NCBI RefSeq assembly: GCF_017744095.1
Contig: NZ_JAGHQX010000001.1
Coordinates: 372,001-436,000 of the forward strand
Length of the DNA stretch: 64,000 nucleotides
From: Shimia sp. R10_1
Lineage (GTDB): Bacteria; Pseudomonadota; Alphaproteobacteria; Rhodobacterales; Rhodobacteraceae
Direction: 5' to 3'
The stretch's first letter is position 1; the number at the start of each line of letters is the position of its first letter. The notes under the pieces are model-generated. The model made no database searches and had not been told where the DNA came from. It saw only the letters and a program-made list of their open reading frames with translations. The position numbers and the translations under genes are program-made. This document shows, in pieces, positions 1-8,887 of the stretch.

Positions 1-233
1 CCGCAGATGTCTATTCCAATCGACGCCTAGGGCACGTCTTCCTATCCCAGAGGCAACGGGAAGTGCTTTCCCTTCTCGCCGAAGGTCATCAAACAGGCAG
101 GATTGCAGAGAAACTCTGTATATCTGAGGCCACCGTTAGCAAGCACTTTTCTGAAGCAAGGCTGCGACTGGGGGCCAGCACACGGGAGGAAGCGCTGGCA
201 GTCGCTCTCCTACGCGAACTCATTGAGCTGTAA
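1..233 (+). CDS. LuxR-type DNA-binding domain, 3' end of gene (5' part outside window)
   Basis: The frame is open from base 3 to the TAA at 231-233 and encodes a C-terminal helix-turn-helix of the LuxR/FixJ type. Visible marks are the opening QRQREVLSLLAEGHQTGRIA, then the recognition-helix region SEATVSKHFSEARLRLG and a closing helix rich in Ala, Leu and Glu. This order (L(T/S)xRE..VL...A.G....IA..L.IS..TV..H) is the usual LuxR HTH signature. The N-terminal sensory part lies outside the window, so it cannot be said whether this is an autoinducer receptor, a response regulator or an orphan. The ending AVALLRELIEL resembles autoinducer-type LuxR proteins of Rhodobacteraceae, but this is weak evidence. 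Confidence 0.8.
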   Translation, partial: ADVYSNRRLGHVFLSQRQREVLSLLAEGHQTGRIAEKLCISEATVSKHFSEARLRLGASTREEALAVALLRELIEL

Positions 234-347
234 AGGTAGCAATCTTAGCACCTTCAAATTTCGCGACCGAGCGCGCTAGAAAATTCAGCGTGAAGTGTAA
301 TACGTCCTTCAGCCAATTGTATTATTAAAGAGTCTAAGGATAAAACC

Positions 348-710
348 ATGAAAACAATGTCAGCCATTGCGATTATTCTCTTTGCTATTCCCCTGACAGC
401 ACATGCTGCGACATGGGAACGTATCAAAACCAAAACACAGCTACTCGAAGTGGTCGCAGGAAAACAGTTTTCGACCAAGAATGGTTCGTGGGAAATACGC
501 TCAGACGGGTCCATGGTTGGTGTCTTGAAAGGTGACGAGTTGCGCGGTGCCTGGAAATGGCACAAAGGTGCATGGTGCCGAAATTATGTCTTCAAGGGCA
601 AAGAAAAGAAAACCAACTGCCAACACGTCTGGAGCAGCGGCAACCAGGTCCGCTTTAAGAAAGACCGAGGACAAGGGGACGAAGACATTCAAACTCTGGT
701 GGCGAAGTAG
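348..710 (+). CDS. Small secreted protein of unknown function
   Basis: A 120-residue protein begins after a good ribosome site (AAGGA, 7 bases before the ATG). It has a clear Sec signal peptide: Lys at position 2, a hydrophobic core to about residue 18, and an AHA-A cleavage site near residue 21. The mature part of about 100 residues is basic and contains paired tryptophans (GAWKW) and two cysteines about 16 residues apart that could form one disulfide in the periplasm. I do not recognise a named family. Short secreted proteins with this W-x-W...C...C layout are common in Rhodobacteraceae, but no function follows from that. It stands alone between the LuxR fragment and purM. Confidence 0.7.
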   Translation: MKTMSAIAIILFAIPLTAHAATWERIKTKTQLLEVVAGKQFSTKNGSWEIRSDGSMVGVLKGDELRGAWKWHKGAWCRNYVFKGKEKKTNCQHVWSSGNQVRFKKDRGQGDEDIQTLVAK

Positions 711-926
711 TCAAAGAGACCTCCGAAGCAAACAGGCTACTGAACTCTGTCGCCCAGAAATTTTGCATTTACGGAATGCACTGACTTAGGAACAGCGCAG
801 TTAGCTGAGGCGCGAAGCTTGTCGCTGCCTACAGTTATCTTTCCGCAGACGGTGCAATCCATGGTTCCCTTTGGTGAAACGATCCTTTAAGCAACGCGCC
901 AAGCATTGATTAAGAGGACACGCCCC

Positions 927-1976
927 ATGAGCGACGGCAAAAACGGCATCACTTACGCGGATGCAGGTGTGGACATCGACGCAGGAAACGAACTCGTTGA
1001 GCGCATCAAACCTGCTGCCAAGCGCACCACGCGCTCAGGCGTTATGGCTGGTCTGGGTGGATTTGGCGCATTGTTTGATCTCAAAGATGCAGGCTACACC
1101 GATCCTATTCTCGTCGCGGCGACCGATGGTGTGGGCACCAAGCTGCGCATCGCCATTGACACTGGCAACGTAGACGGCGTTGGCATTGATCTTGTTGCCA
1201 TGTGTGTGAACGATCTGGTCTGTCAGGGCGCTGAACCTCTGTTCTTCCTCGACTATTTTGCCACCGGCAAGCTTGAGACCGAAACCGCGGCACGCATCAT
1301 CGAAGGCATCGCCGAGGGCTGCTACCAGTCTGGCTGCGCTCTGATCGGCGGCGAAACCGCAGAAATGCCTGGCATGTATGAAGCGGGCGATTTTGACCTC
1401 GCGGGCTTCTCCGTTGGTGCAATGGAGCGCGGTGCCGATCTCCCTGCTGGTGTGAAAGAAGGTGACGTACTGTTGGGGCTCTCTTCAAACGGCGTGCACT
1501 CCAACGGCTACAGCCTTGTGCGCAAACTGGTTGAGGTGTCCGGCCTTGGTTGGGATGACACCTGCCCATGGGATGACAGCCAGACCCTCGGCGCAGCCCT
1601 GCTCGCCCCGACCCGTCTTTATGTGAAACAGGCGCTGGCCGCCGTGCGCGCAGGTGGCGTACATGCGCTGGCCCATATCACCGGTGGCGGCCTCACTGAA
1701 AACCTGCCGCGGGTGCTTCCTGAAGGCCACGCTGGCGCGATTGATCTGTCCTCATGGGAGCTGCCTCCTGTGTTCCAATGGCTCGCCCAAACCGGTGGCA
1801 TGGATCAAGCGGAGCTGCTGAAAACCTTTAACTGCGGTGTCGGCATGATCCTGTCGGTTGAGGCAGAAAAGGCTGATGAGCTGGCGGCGTTGCTTCGTGA
1901 ACAAGGTGAAACCGTCTACACACTCGGCACCGTGACCAAAGGCGAAGGCGTCACCTACGCCGGATCCCTTCTGTGA
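927..1976 (+). CDS. purM: Phosphoribosylformylglycinamidine cyclo-ligase (AIR synthetase)
   Basis: PurM makes 5-aminoimidazole ribonucleotide from FGAM with ATP, the fifth step of purine synthesis, in the cytosol. The 349-residue product has the usual length. It starts with the typical [20 protein letters not shown], followed by the Gly-rich [11 protein letters not shown], the ATDGVGTKL loop and the C-terminal [16 protein letters not shown]. An in-frame ATG lies 21 bases upstream, but AAGAGGA sits correctly for the ATG at 927, so that start is preferred. The gene overlaps purN by four bases (GTGA), so the two are translationally coupled. Codon use and family match are unremarkable. Confidence 0.97.
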   Translation: MSDGKNGITYADAGVDIDAGNELVERIKPAAKRTTRSGVMAGLGGFGALFDLKDAGYTDPILVAATDGVGTKLRIAIDTGNVDGVGIDLVAMCVNDLVCQGAEPLFFLDYFATGKLETETAARIIEGIAEGCYQSGCALIGGETAEMPGMYEAGDFDLAGFSVGAMERGADLPAGVKEGDVLLGLSSNGVHSNGYSLVRKLVEVSGLGWDDTCPWDDSQTLGAALLAPTRLYVKQALAAVRAGGVHALAHITGGGLTENLPRVLPEGHAGAIDLSSWELPPVFQWLAQTGGMDQAELLKTFNCGVGMILSVEAEKADELAALLREQGETVYTLGTVTKGEGVTYAGSLL

Positions 1977-2566
1977 AGAAACGCGTTGCGATTTTCATTT
2001 CGGGAGGCGGATCCAACATGGTCCGCCTGCTGGAGGACATGGCCGCTCCCGGTCATGAGGCAGAGCCGGTTCTGGTGCTTGCCAACAGTGCAGATGCTGG
2101 CGGGCTTGCCAAAGCTGCGGCAATGGGCGTGGCCACTGTTTCCGTGGACCACCGTCCTTTCAAAGGCGATCGCACCGCATTTGAGGCCGCCCTGCAGGCG
2201 GAACTCGACAAGGTTCAACCTGATATTCTGTGCCTTGCCGGTTTCATGCGGGTTCTGACAGAGGGTTTTGTCGCGCCATGGGAAGGTCGGATGCTCAACA
2301 TTCATCCGTCCCTACTGCCCAAATACAAGGGGCTTCACACCCATGCCCGCGCCCTTGAAGCTGGCGATGCAGAACACGGCTGTACCGTGCACATGGTCAC
2401 ACCTCTGCTGGATGACGGCCCCATTCTCGGCCAGGCCCGCGTGCCTGTTCTCACAGATGACACGCCAGATACCCTTGCCGCGCGCGTTCTGGAGCAAGAA
2501 CACCGCCTTTACCCAGCCGCTTTACGCCGGTTTGCCGCCGGAAATACCACACCCTTCACGCTTTAA
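1973..2566 (+). CDS. purN: Phosphoribosylglycinamide formyltransferase, folate-dependent
   Basis: PurN transfers a formyl group from 10-formyl-tetrahydrofolate to GAR, the third step of purine synthesis. The 197-residue product shows the substrate loop ISGGGSNM near the N-terminus, the catalytic segment [14 protein letters not shown] (Asn and His of the formyl-transfer site) and the later Asp in the TPLLDDGPI loop. The start codon is GTG at 1973 and overlaps the purM stop codon, so it depends on purM translation. Grouping purM with purN is common in proteobacteria. The remaining purine genes in this window, purQ, purS and purC, lie nearly 50 kb away. Confidence 0.96.
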   Translation: MKKRVAIFISGGGSNMVRLLEDMAAPGHEAEPVLVLANSADAGGLAKAAAMGVATVSVDHRPFKGDRTAFEAALQAELDKVQPDILCLAGFMRVLTEGFVAPWEGRMLNIHPSLLPKYKGLHTHARALEAGDAEHGCTVHMVTPLLDDGPILGQARVPVLTDDTPDTLAARVLEQEHRLYPAALRRFAAGNTTPFTL

Positions 2567-2651
2567 GGGTTGGTGAATTGCTTTCCCTTATGTTTGTGCG
2601 TAGTGCTGATATCACCAAAACGTCACAACGGACGAAGAAGACACGCCACCT

Positions 2652-3821
2652 ATGAAGACCCTCACAACCACCGAAGAGCTCGCGCAGTTTTGCGCCATGG
2701 CAAGTAATGCCCCTTATGTCACCATAGACACAGAGTTTTTGCGGGAACGCACCTATTACTCCAAACTGTGTCTTGTGCAATTGGCGGTGCCAAGCGAGAT
2801 GCCCGGTGAGGAAGAGGATAAGGCCGTTCTGGTGGACCCGCTTGTTGATGGGATCTCTTTGGAGCCACTTTATGACCTCTTCCGTGATACCGCTGTGGTC
2901 AAGGTTTTCCATGCGGCCCGTCAGGATCTGGAAATCTTCTTTGTAGAGGCAGGCGTCTTCCCAACACCGCTGTTTGACACACAAGTGGCTGCGATGGTCT
3001 GTGGTTTTGGTGAGCAGGTTGGCTATGAAACGCTGGTGCGCAAGATCGCCAAACAAGGTCTGGACAAAAGCTCCCGCTTTACCGACTGGTCCCGCCGTCC
3101 GCTGACGGACGCCCAGAAAACCTATGCGCTGGCGGATGTCACGCATCTGCGCAAAATTTATGAGTTCCTCGCCGCAAAGCTCAAAGAAACCGGTCGCGCC
3201 CATTGGGTCGAAGAGGAGCTTGAAATGCTCACGCGACCGGAAACCTATATCATTGATCCAGAGCACGCATGGAAACGGGTCAAAACCCGCACAACCTCTC
3301 CGAAGTTTCTCGCGATTGTGCGCGAACTTGCCAAATTTCGCGAAGCCTATGCGCAAGAGCGCAACGTGCCACGCAACCGCGTGTTCAAGGACGACGCGTT
3401 GGTGGAACTGGCCTCGACCAAACCGGGCAATATGCAGGATCTGGGCCGCTCTCGTCTGCTGCTGCGCGAAGCGCGCAAAGGCGACATAGCAGATGGCATT
3501 CTTACGGCTGTGAAAGCGGGGGTCTCCTGCCCCTCTGAAGATATGCCCCGTCTGCCCAAACGCGATGATAAGCAGCAGGTCAACCCGGCCTTGGCTGATC
3601 TTCTGAGGGTTCTGCTGAAAGCGAAAACTGAAAGCTCAGGTGTGGCGCCAAAACTCATCGCCACCTCTGCAGATCTTGACACTTTGGCCTCCGGCGGACG
3701 CGACGTGGCCGCACTCCATGGTTGGCGTCATGAAGTGTTTGGTGCGGACGCCCTACGCCTGTGCGCCGGCGAAGTCGCCCTTGCGGCGAAAGGATCCTCA
3801 ATAAAGATTGTGAAGCTCTGA
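2652..3821 (+). CDS. rnd: Ribonuclease D
   Basis: A 389-residue 3'-5' exoribonuclease that trims tRNA precursors and other small RNAs. The DEDD-family exonuclease domain fills about residues 1-190: Exo I is IDTEFLRE (Asp26, Glu28), Exo II is the FHAARQDLEIFF segment, and Exo III is the YALADVTHL segment with its Asp and Tyr. An HRDC domain follows at about 210-295 (the segment beginning KFREAYAQERNVPRNRVFKDD). Length and order match the family. The gene is about 85 bases downstream of purN and ends at a strong terminator, so it may be the last gene of the purM-purN-rnd transcript. Confidence 0.95.
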   Translation: MKTLTTTEELAQFCAMASNAPYVTIDTEFLRERTYYSKLCLVQLAVPSEMPGEEEDKAVLVDPLVDGISLEPLYDLFRDTAVVKVFHAARQDLEIFFVEAGVFPTPLFDTQVAAMVCGFGEQVGYETLVRKIAKQGLDKSSRFTDWSRRPLTDAQKTYALADVTHLRKIYEFLAAKLKETGRAHWVEEELEMLTRPETYIIDPEHAWKRVKTRTTSPKFLAIVRELAKFREAYAQERNVPRNRVFKDDALVELASTKPGNMQDLGRSRLLLREARKGDIADGILTAVKAGVSCPSEDMPRLPKRDDKQQVNPALADLLRVLLKAKTESSGVAPKLIATSADLDTLASGGRDVAALHGWRHEVFGADALRLCAGEVALAAKGSSIKIVKL

Positions 3822-3874
3822 TCCCTGATTTTCATTGCGGCCGCAGTGATTTATCTATGGCATCACTTTTCAGG

Positions 3875-3909
3875 AGAAACCGGACAATTTGTTCGGTTTC
3901 CTTTTTTTG
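3875..3909 (+). terminator. Rho-independent terminator after rnd
   Basis: The arms GAAACCG and CGGTTTC pair perfectly around a short loop and are followed by a C and a run of seven T. It lies 54 bases after the rnd stop codon and most likely ends the purM-purN-rnd transcript. Confidence 0.85.
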
Positions 3910-4085
3910 CGCTCAGCGCAGTGGTCATTCCGCGCTCAAGATTTAAACAAATCCATCGAAAAGGGCATGATTTTGCCTCAAAGCGCTCGCTTTGCCTGCG
4001 CAAAATGCGGTGACGGTAGAGTCTGTTTACGCACGTGCTGATCATGGGATCACAGGCACAACCGCAAGATCAAAGGAGCAGGACA

Positions 4086-4214
4086 ATGGCAACCGCAAAA
4101 CCAGAGCCGCTGGAACACACGCCAGCAAACGCAGCGCAGCCACAAAACGCCAAGCCACCATCACAACAAGCACCAGTAAATGATCCAAAATTCACGGATT
4201 GGGCAATGATCTGA
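4086..4214 (+). CDS. Possible 42-residue Pro/Ala/Gln-rich peptide
   Basis: An ATG follows the good ribosome site AAAGGAGCAGGACA and opens a 42-codon frame ending in TGA at 4212-4214. The peptide is rich in Pro, Ala and Gln and ends with NDPKFTDWAMI, so it looks unstructured with a hydrophobic tail. It is only 45 bases upstream of the TfoX-domain gene and could be its leader or a small independent protein. The strong ribosome site is the main support. No family is recognised, and nothing excludes a chance frame. Confidence 0.45.
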   Translation: MATAKPEPLEHTPANAAQPQNAKPPSQQAPVNDPKFTDWAMI

Positions 4215-4258
4215 AATCCCGACTTGTTCACGATTTGGTCCCACCCTATGCTGGGGCC

Positions 4259-4588
4259 ATGTCGAGTCCGATTTCATCCATCCGCAACCTAGGCCCCGCC
4301 TATGAAGAAGCCTGTGCACGCGCAGGCATTCACACCGCAGAGGAGCTGCGTGACCTAGGGCCTGATGAGACCTATGCGCGCCTCCTGAAAACGGGCACAA
4401 AACCGCACTTTATTGGCTACTATGTACTGGTGATGGGCCTGCAAGGTCGCCCGTGGAACGACTGCAAAGGCAAGGAAAAGGACGCCTTGCGCGTTCGCTT
4501 TGACGCCCTCAAGGCCCGCGCGCATGACAAAGGCCGCTCCGAGCTCGAAGATATGCTGAACAAAATTGGCGTGATCGAAAAACGCTAA
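4259..4588 (+). CDS. TfoX C-terminal-domain protein
   Basis: A 109-residue protein made almost only of the TfoX C-terminal domain, a helix-hairpin-helix-like fold seen in the competence regulator TfoX/Sxy. The recognisable segment is IRNLGPAYEEACARAGIHTA followed by EELRDLGPDETYARL. The TfoX N-terminal domain is absent, as in many alphaproteobacterial stand-alone versions, so a role in competence cannot be assumed. An upstream TTG at 4199 is in frame, but the ATG at 4259 fits the domain border and is preferred, though its ribosome site (GGGG) is weak. Its stop codon overlaps the stop codon of the convergent Nudix gene (bases 4585-4588). Confidence 0.8.
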   Translation: MSSPISSIRNLGPAYEEACARAGIHTAEELRDLGPDETYARLLKTGTKPHFIGYYVLVMGLQGRPWNDCKGKEKDALRVRFDALKARAHDKGRSELEDMLNKIGVIEKR

Positions 4589-5121
4589 AGTCGTAGACGC
4601 GCCATGCCCCAGGCAGCCACATGATGGATCACAGCCAGATCACCCGCCATCATCGCATGATCAAGGTCTTCTGCTGTCCAGAACTCTTCCTGCATGTCTT
4701 CAAGGTCACCGGCATTGGGCTCTGCCACTCTCCTGCATCCATGGGCCAAAAAGTAATGCCCTTCACAGCCGCGTTGATTGCCGTTATCCACAAAGCGCCC
4801 CATCGGCTCAAGCGATTGCGCCTCAACGCCCGTTTCCTCCATAAGCTCCCGACGGGCTGCAACGTCCGGCGCTTCACCCGGATCGATGAAACCAGCTGGA
4901 AACGTCACCGAAACTCTGCGTGGCCCATGTTTGTACTGGCGCAACATCAGGATTTCACCGTTTTCCATCACCGGCACCACCAAAGCAAAAGAGCGCAGAT
5001 CAACCTGATAGAAATCCTCGATCAACCGCCCATCAGGCAGCTCTACAGTCTCTTTTGAAACACTCACAAAAGGCGCGGCTTCAAAAATCGTCTCACGCGC
5101 CCGTGTCTTCCAGATATCCAT
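4585..5121 (-). CDS. Nudix hydrolase, ADP-ribose pyrophosphatase-like
   Basis: A 178-residue Nudix enzyme. The Nudix box is complete in the expected spacing: GFIDPGE, seven residues, then RELMEETGV, which supplies the metal-binding glutamates. The upstream sequence LRQYKHGPRR and the proline-containing FPAG before the box resemble ADP-ribose and nucleotide-sugar pyrophosphatases, so hydrolysis of an NDP-X compound is the best guess; the substrate is not visible. The start has a good ribosome site (GAGGTGAT). The gene lies downstream of ndk on the same strand, but a terminator separates them. Confidence 0.85.
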   Translation of the reverse strand: MDIWKTRARETIFEAAPFVSVSKETVELPDGRLIEDFYQVDLRSFALVVPVMENGEILMLRQYKHGPRRVSVTFPAGFIDPGEAPDVAARRELMEETGVEAQSLEPMGRFVDNGNQRGCEGHYFLAHGCRRVAEPNAGDLEDMQEEFWTAEDLDHAMMAGDLAVIHHVAAWGMARLRL

Positions 5122-5133
5122 GTATCACCTCAA

Positions 5134-5167
5134 CAAAAAAATGGGCCCCGGAAATCCCGAGACCCAT
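5134..5167 (-). terminator. Rho-independent terminator after ndk
   Basis: Read on the minus strand, the arms ATGGGTCTCGG and CCGGGGCCCAT pair along all 11 positions (three G-U pairs) around a 5-base loop, followed by seven T. It sits between the ndk stop codon and the Nudix start. Confidence 0.88.
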
Positions 5168-5209
5168 CCATGATATCACTGTGGCGAAGTTTCCTTCGCA
5201 GGGCAATGC

Positions 5210-5632
5210 TTAGCCCACCAGCTCCAGACCGGAGAAGAAGTATGCGATTTCTACCGCTGCGGTTTCTGGTGCGTCAGAACCGTGTACGGAGTTTTCGCCT
5301 ACAGATTCTGCGAACTCGGCGCGGATGGTGCCAGGTGCTGCGTCTGCTGGGTTGGTTGCGCCCATAACTTCGCGGTTTTTCGCGATTGCGCCTTCACCTT
5401 CCAGAACCTGAGCCACGATTGGCGCAGATGCCATGAATTCGCACAGTTCGTCGTAGAAAGGACGCTCTGCGTGCACAGCGTAGAACACACCGGCCTGCTC
5501 TTTGGTCAGGTGGATGCGCTTTTGCGCAACGATGCGCAGGCCAGCTTCTTCGAATTTGGCGTTGATTGCGCCGGTCAGGTTGCGGCGGGTGGCATCAGGC
5601 TTGATGATCGAGAAGGTGCGTTCCAGAGCCAT
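5210..5632 (-). CDS. ndk: Nucleoside diphosphate kinase
   Basis: Ndk passes the gamma phosphate of ATP to other nucleoside diphosphates through a phospho-histidine, and so balances NTP pools in the cytosol. The 140-residue product has exactly the family length. The N-terminal [14 protein letters not shown] and the active-site [12 protein letters not shown] with the catalytic His are intact. A longer reading to 5746 is possible but adds 38 unlike residues; the ATG at 5632 has a purine-rich GGAGAAAAGAG upstream. It is divergent from the ABC-F gene, with about 130 bases between the starts. Confidence 0.97.
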   Translation of the reverse strand: MALERTFSIIKPDATRRNLTGAINAKFEEAGLRIVAQKRIHLTKEQAGVFYAVHAERPFYDELCEFMASAPIVAQVLEGEGAIAKNREVMGATNPADAAPGTIRAEFAESVGENSVHGSDAPETAAVEIAYFFSGLELVG

Positions 5633-5766
5633 GTCTCTTTTCTCCATGTAAGATTGGGGCCAGCACCACGCTCGCCCCGTATTCGAATTGTCGCTCCGAT
5701 ACCATGCGCATACCGACTTGAAAAGCGATGATTGACGCCGATGCAATACTGGGCCAAACCCGCTTC

Positions 5767-7617
5767 ATGCTAAAGATCTCAGACATCTCTTATTCCGTCG
5801 AAGGCCGCCCTCTGTTTGAAGGGGCCTCCGCGACAATTCCCACCGGCCACAAAGTGGGTTTGATTGGCCGCAACGGGGCCGGGAAAACCACCCTGTTCCG
5901 CTTGATCCGCGGAGAGCTGTCTCTCGAAGGCGGCAGCATCACCCTGCCCAACCGCGCCCGCATCGGCGGCGTGGCGCAGGAAGTACCCTCCAATGAGGTG
6001 TCGCTGATCGACACGGTTCTGGCCGCTGATACCGAACGCGCCGCTTTGCTGGCGGAATCTGAAACCGCGACCGACTCAAATCGCATTGCCGAAATTCAAA
6101 CCCGTCTCAGCGATATTGACGCCTGGAGTGCCGAAGCCCGTGCGGCCTCCATCCTCAAGGGTCTTGGCTTTGATCACGAAGATCAACTGCGCCCCTGTTC
6201 GGACTATTCCGGTGGCTGGCGCATGCGAGTCGCCCTGGCCGCCGTGCTGTTTTCACAGCCGGATTACCTGCTGCTGGACGAGCCGACCAACTACCTCGAT
6301 CTTGAAGGCGCGCTGTGGCTGGAAAACTATCTGGTCAAATATCCGCACACTGTTCTGATTATCTCGCACGACCGCGAATTGCTGAACCGCTCAGTGGGCG
6401 CGATCTTGCATCTGGATGAACGCAAACTGGCCTATTACACTGGGCCATATGATCAATTTGCCCGCCAGCGCGCCGAACAACGCGCGGTTCAGGCCGCCGC
6501 CGCCAAGAAACAACAGGCGCAGCGTGAACATCTGCAAGCCTTTGTGGATCGTTTTAAGGCCAAAGCCTCTAAGGCCAAACAGGCGCAAAGCCGTGTGAAA
6601 ATGCTGGAGAAGATGACCCCAATCACAGCGCCTGAGGATGCGGCGCGCGTGGTGTTCACTTTCCCAAAACCAGAAGAGCTGTCGCCCCCGATCATCGCAA
6701 TTGAGGGCGGCTCAACCGGTTATGACGACAAGGTGGTTCTCAAAAACCTCAACCTGCGCATTGATCAGGATGACCGCATCGCCCTTCTGGGCAAAAACGG
6801 TCAGGGCAAATCCACGCTCGCAAAACTCCTGTCCAGCCGTCTGCAGCCTATGGGTGGCAAATTCACCACCTCCTCCAAACTGCGCATCGGCTTCTTCGCC
6901 CAGCATCAGGTTGACGAGCTTTACGTCGACGAAACCCCAATTCAGCACCTGATGCGCGAACGGCCTGCAGAAGGTCAGGCGCGTCTGCGTGCACGCCTCG
7001 CCGGGTTTGGCCTTGGCGCCGCACAGGCAGAAACCGAAGTGGGCCGTCTGTCAGGCGGTCAAAAAGCGCGCCTGTCACTGCTGCTTGCCACGCTCGATGC
7101 GCCGCATCTTCTGATCCTTGACGAACCGACCAACCACCTCGACATCGAAAGCCGCGAAGCCCTGGTTGAGGCGCTGACCGCCTACACCGGCGCAGTCATT
7201 CTGGTCAGCCACGACATGCACCTGCTCACCTTGGTGGCCGATCGCCTCTGGCTGGTCAAAGACGGCACAGTGAAGCCTTATGAGGATGACCTTCAGGCCT
7301 ATCGCAAACTTTTGCTGACAGCAGACAAACCTGTTGGGGCGAAACCCAAAGCCAAACCCGTCGCCAAAAAGGCCAGCCGTGATGATATTCTGGCCCTGCG
7401 CGCTGAAGTGCGTAAATCAGAACAGCGGGTCGAGAAACTCAATGAAATGGCGGACAAGCTCGCAACAAAGCTGGCAGATCCGGCCTTTTATGAGGGTGAA
7501 AAACTTGGCGAGATGGAAGTCTGGCAAAAGAAATACGCCGAAGTCCGCGATGCCCAAGACCGCGCAGAAGATCTCTGGATGAAAGCGTTGGAAAAACTGG
7601 AAAAGGCCGAAGGCTGA
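5767..7617 (+). CDS. ABC-F family ATP-binding protein (YheS/Uup-like)
   Basis: A 616-residue cytosolic ATPase with two ABC domains and no membrane segment, the mark of ABC-F proteins that act on ribosomes. Domain 1 has Walker A GRNGAGKTT and signature YSGGWRMR; domain 2 has Walker A GKNGQGKST and signature LSGGQKARLSLLL. A charged, helical linker of about 80 residues (the part with QRAEQRAVQAAAAKKQQAQ) joins them, as in the P-site tRNA interaction motif. The C-terminus after about residue 510 is a Lys-rich coiled coil, which favours a YheS- or Uup-type protein over EttA. The ATG at 5767 is chosen because homologues begin at MLKISDIS. Confidence 0.9.
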   Translation: MLKISDISYSVEGRPLFEGASATIPTGHKVGLIGRNGAGKTTLFRLIRGELSLEGGSITLPNRARIGGVAQEVPSNEVSLIDTVLAADTERAALLAESETATDSNRIAEIQTRLSDIDAWSAEARAASILKGLGFDHEDQLRPCSDYSGGWRMRVALAAVLFSQPDYLLLDEPTNYLDLEGALWLENYLVKYPHTVLIISHDRELLNRSVGAILHLDERKLAYYTGPYDQFARQRAEQRAVQAAAAKKQQAQREHLQAFVDRFKAKASKAKQAQSRVKMLEKMTPITAPEDAARVVFTFPKPEELSPPIIAIEGGSTGYDDKVVLKNLNLRIDQDDRIALLGKNGQGKSTLAKLLSSRLQPMGGKFTTSSKLRIGFFAQHQVDELYVDETPIQHLMRERPAEGQARLRARLAGFGLGAAQAETEVGRLSGGQKARLSLLLATLDAPHLLILDEPTNHLDIESREALVEALTAYTGAVILVSHDMHLLTLVADRLWLVKDGTVKPYEDDLQAYRKLLLTADKPVGAKPKAKPVAKKASRDDILALRAEVRKSEQRVEKLNEMADKLATKLADPAFYEGEKLGEMEVWQKKYAEVRDAQDRAEDLWMKALEKLEKAEG

Positions 7618-7655
7618 CCCTAGCCTAGGATCCACCAAGAGGGAGCCCCAAAACC

Positions 7656-8279
7656 ATGGACAGCGCCGCCTTCATCACGGCCTTTGTGACGCTTTTTGTC
7701 ATCATCGACCCGATTGGCCTCTTCCCAATCTATGTGTCGCTCACGCAGGGCGTTCCCGCACGCGAGCGCCGCGCGATTGCCATTCGCGCCTGTGTCACCG
7801 CGTTCGTAATCCTCGCGGTCTTCGCCTTCTTGGGTGAGGCCGTGCTCGGCGGCATTGGCATCTCTATGCCTGCGTTCCGAATTGCCGGCGGTATCCTGTT
7901 GTTTCTGACTGCACTGGACATGCTTTTTGAACGCCGCACAAAGCGCCGCGAAGATCAGGCAGAAGAAGCCGAAGAAGACTACCCGGATCCCTCAATTTTT
8001 CCGCTGGCCATCCCGCTGCTTGCAGGTCCCGGCGCGATCACATCCGTGATCCTTCTTGCCGGACAGGACAGCGGCGTACAGTCCACACTCGCGGTGCTTG
8101 GTGTGGCGCTTCTGGTGCTGATCATCGTCTTTGGCCTGTTTCTGACCGCAGGCTATCTGGAGCGTCTACTTGGCCGTACCGGTATCACAGTGATCACCCG
8201 GCTGTTGGGCATGCTGCTGGCCGCGCTTGCTGTGCAGTTTATCCTTGATGGCCTGAAAGATTTTGGGCTTGCTGGATAA
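7656..8279 (+). CDS. MarC-family integral membrane protein
   Basis: A 207-residue inner-membrane protein with about six hydrophobic segments and a short charged loop rich in Arg and Glu near residues 88-108. The N-terminal AFVTLFVIIDPIGLFPIYV and the LLAGPGAITSVIL segment are typical of MarC/UPF0056 proteins. The old idea that MarC is a multidrug resistance transporter was not upheld for E. coli, and the function is unknown. It starts 38 bases after the ABC-F gene, behind the ribosome site AGAGGGAG, and 26 bases before the protease gene, so the three may be one transcript. Confidence 0.9.
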   Translation: MDSAAFITAFVTLFVIIDPIGLFPIYVSLTQGVPARERRAIAIRACVTAFVILAVFAFLGEAVLGGIGISMPAFRIAGGILLFLTALDMLFERRTKRREDQAEEAEEDYPDPSIFPLAIPLLAGPGAITSVILLAGQDSGVQSTLAVLGVALLVLIIVFGLFLTAGYLERLLGRTGITVITRLLGMLLAALAVQFILDGLKDFGLAG

Positions 8280-8305
8280 GTCATCACTTCAGGAGACCTC
8301 CACAC

Positions 8306-8887
8306 ATGAGCGAATTTGAGATCGGCCACTTGGCATATCTAAGCCTGCTCTTGGTCATGGTTTTGATGTGGTACATCTCCTCCGGTCGTATCGCGCTTGG
8401 CCAAACACTGCGCAATGCGGCTATTTGGGTTTTGATCTTTCTCGGCGCCATTGCCGTGGCCGGTATGTGGGATGATATCCGCACCAGTGTGCGCCCTATG
8501 CAGACCGTACTTGAAGACGGCAATCGCATCGAAATTCCCCGAAGCAGCGATGGCCACTACCACGCCACGCTCTCGCTCAACGGTGCCGATGTCGCGTTCA
8601 TCGTCGACACAGGGGCCTCCGAAATTGTGCTCTCGAAAGAGGACGCACGGCGCGCCGGACTGGATCCTGACAACTTGGCCTATTGGGGCCGCGCCATGAC
8701 GGCCAATGGCGAAGTGCGCATTGCCCCTGTCTGGATCGAGGAAATCTCCTTGGGTGGTTTCACGGATCGCGATGTCCGCGCCACCGTCAACGAAGGCGAG
8801 ATGCCGCAGTCGCTGCTCGGCATGTCCTACCTTCAGCGGTTTGAACAGATCACCATCGCAGGAAACCGTTTGATCCTAACACGTTAG
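8306..8887 (+). CDS. Membrane-anchored retropepsin-like aspartic protease (TIGR02281 type)
   Basis: A 193-residue protein with two N-terminal membrane segments (about residues 8-24 and 36-54) and a periplasmic single-domain aspartic protease. The catalytic motif is FIVDTGASEIVLS (Asp-Thr-Gly-Ala), and the flap and hydrophobic motif near the C-terminus are SLLGMSYLQRF. Proteins of this build (clan AA, TIGR02281) would work as dimers, since each chain supplies one Asp. The substrate is unknown. The stop codon overlaps that of the convergent holC by three bases. It probably follows the MarC gene in the same transcript. Confidence 0.88.
   Translation: MSEFEIGHLAYLSLLLVMVLMWYISSGRIALGQTLRNAAIWVLIFLGAIAVAGMWDDIRTSVRPMQTVLEDGNRIEIPRSSDGHYHATLSLNGADVAFIVDTGASEIVLSKEDARRAGLDPDNLAYWGRAMTANGEVRIAPVWIEEISLGGFTDRDVRATVNEGEMPQSLLGMSYLQRFEQITIAGNRLILTR

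Noticed and set aside
906-926. Upstream start for purM
   Set aside because: The AAGAGGA ribosome site is spaced for the ATG at 927, and homologues begin there.
4199-4258. In-frame TTG as the start of the TfoX-domain protein
   Set aside because: It would add 20 residues unlike the family and overlap the small upstream frame; the ATG at 4259 fits the domain border.
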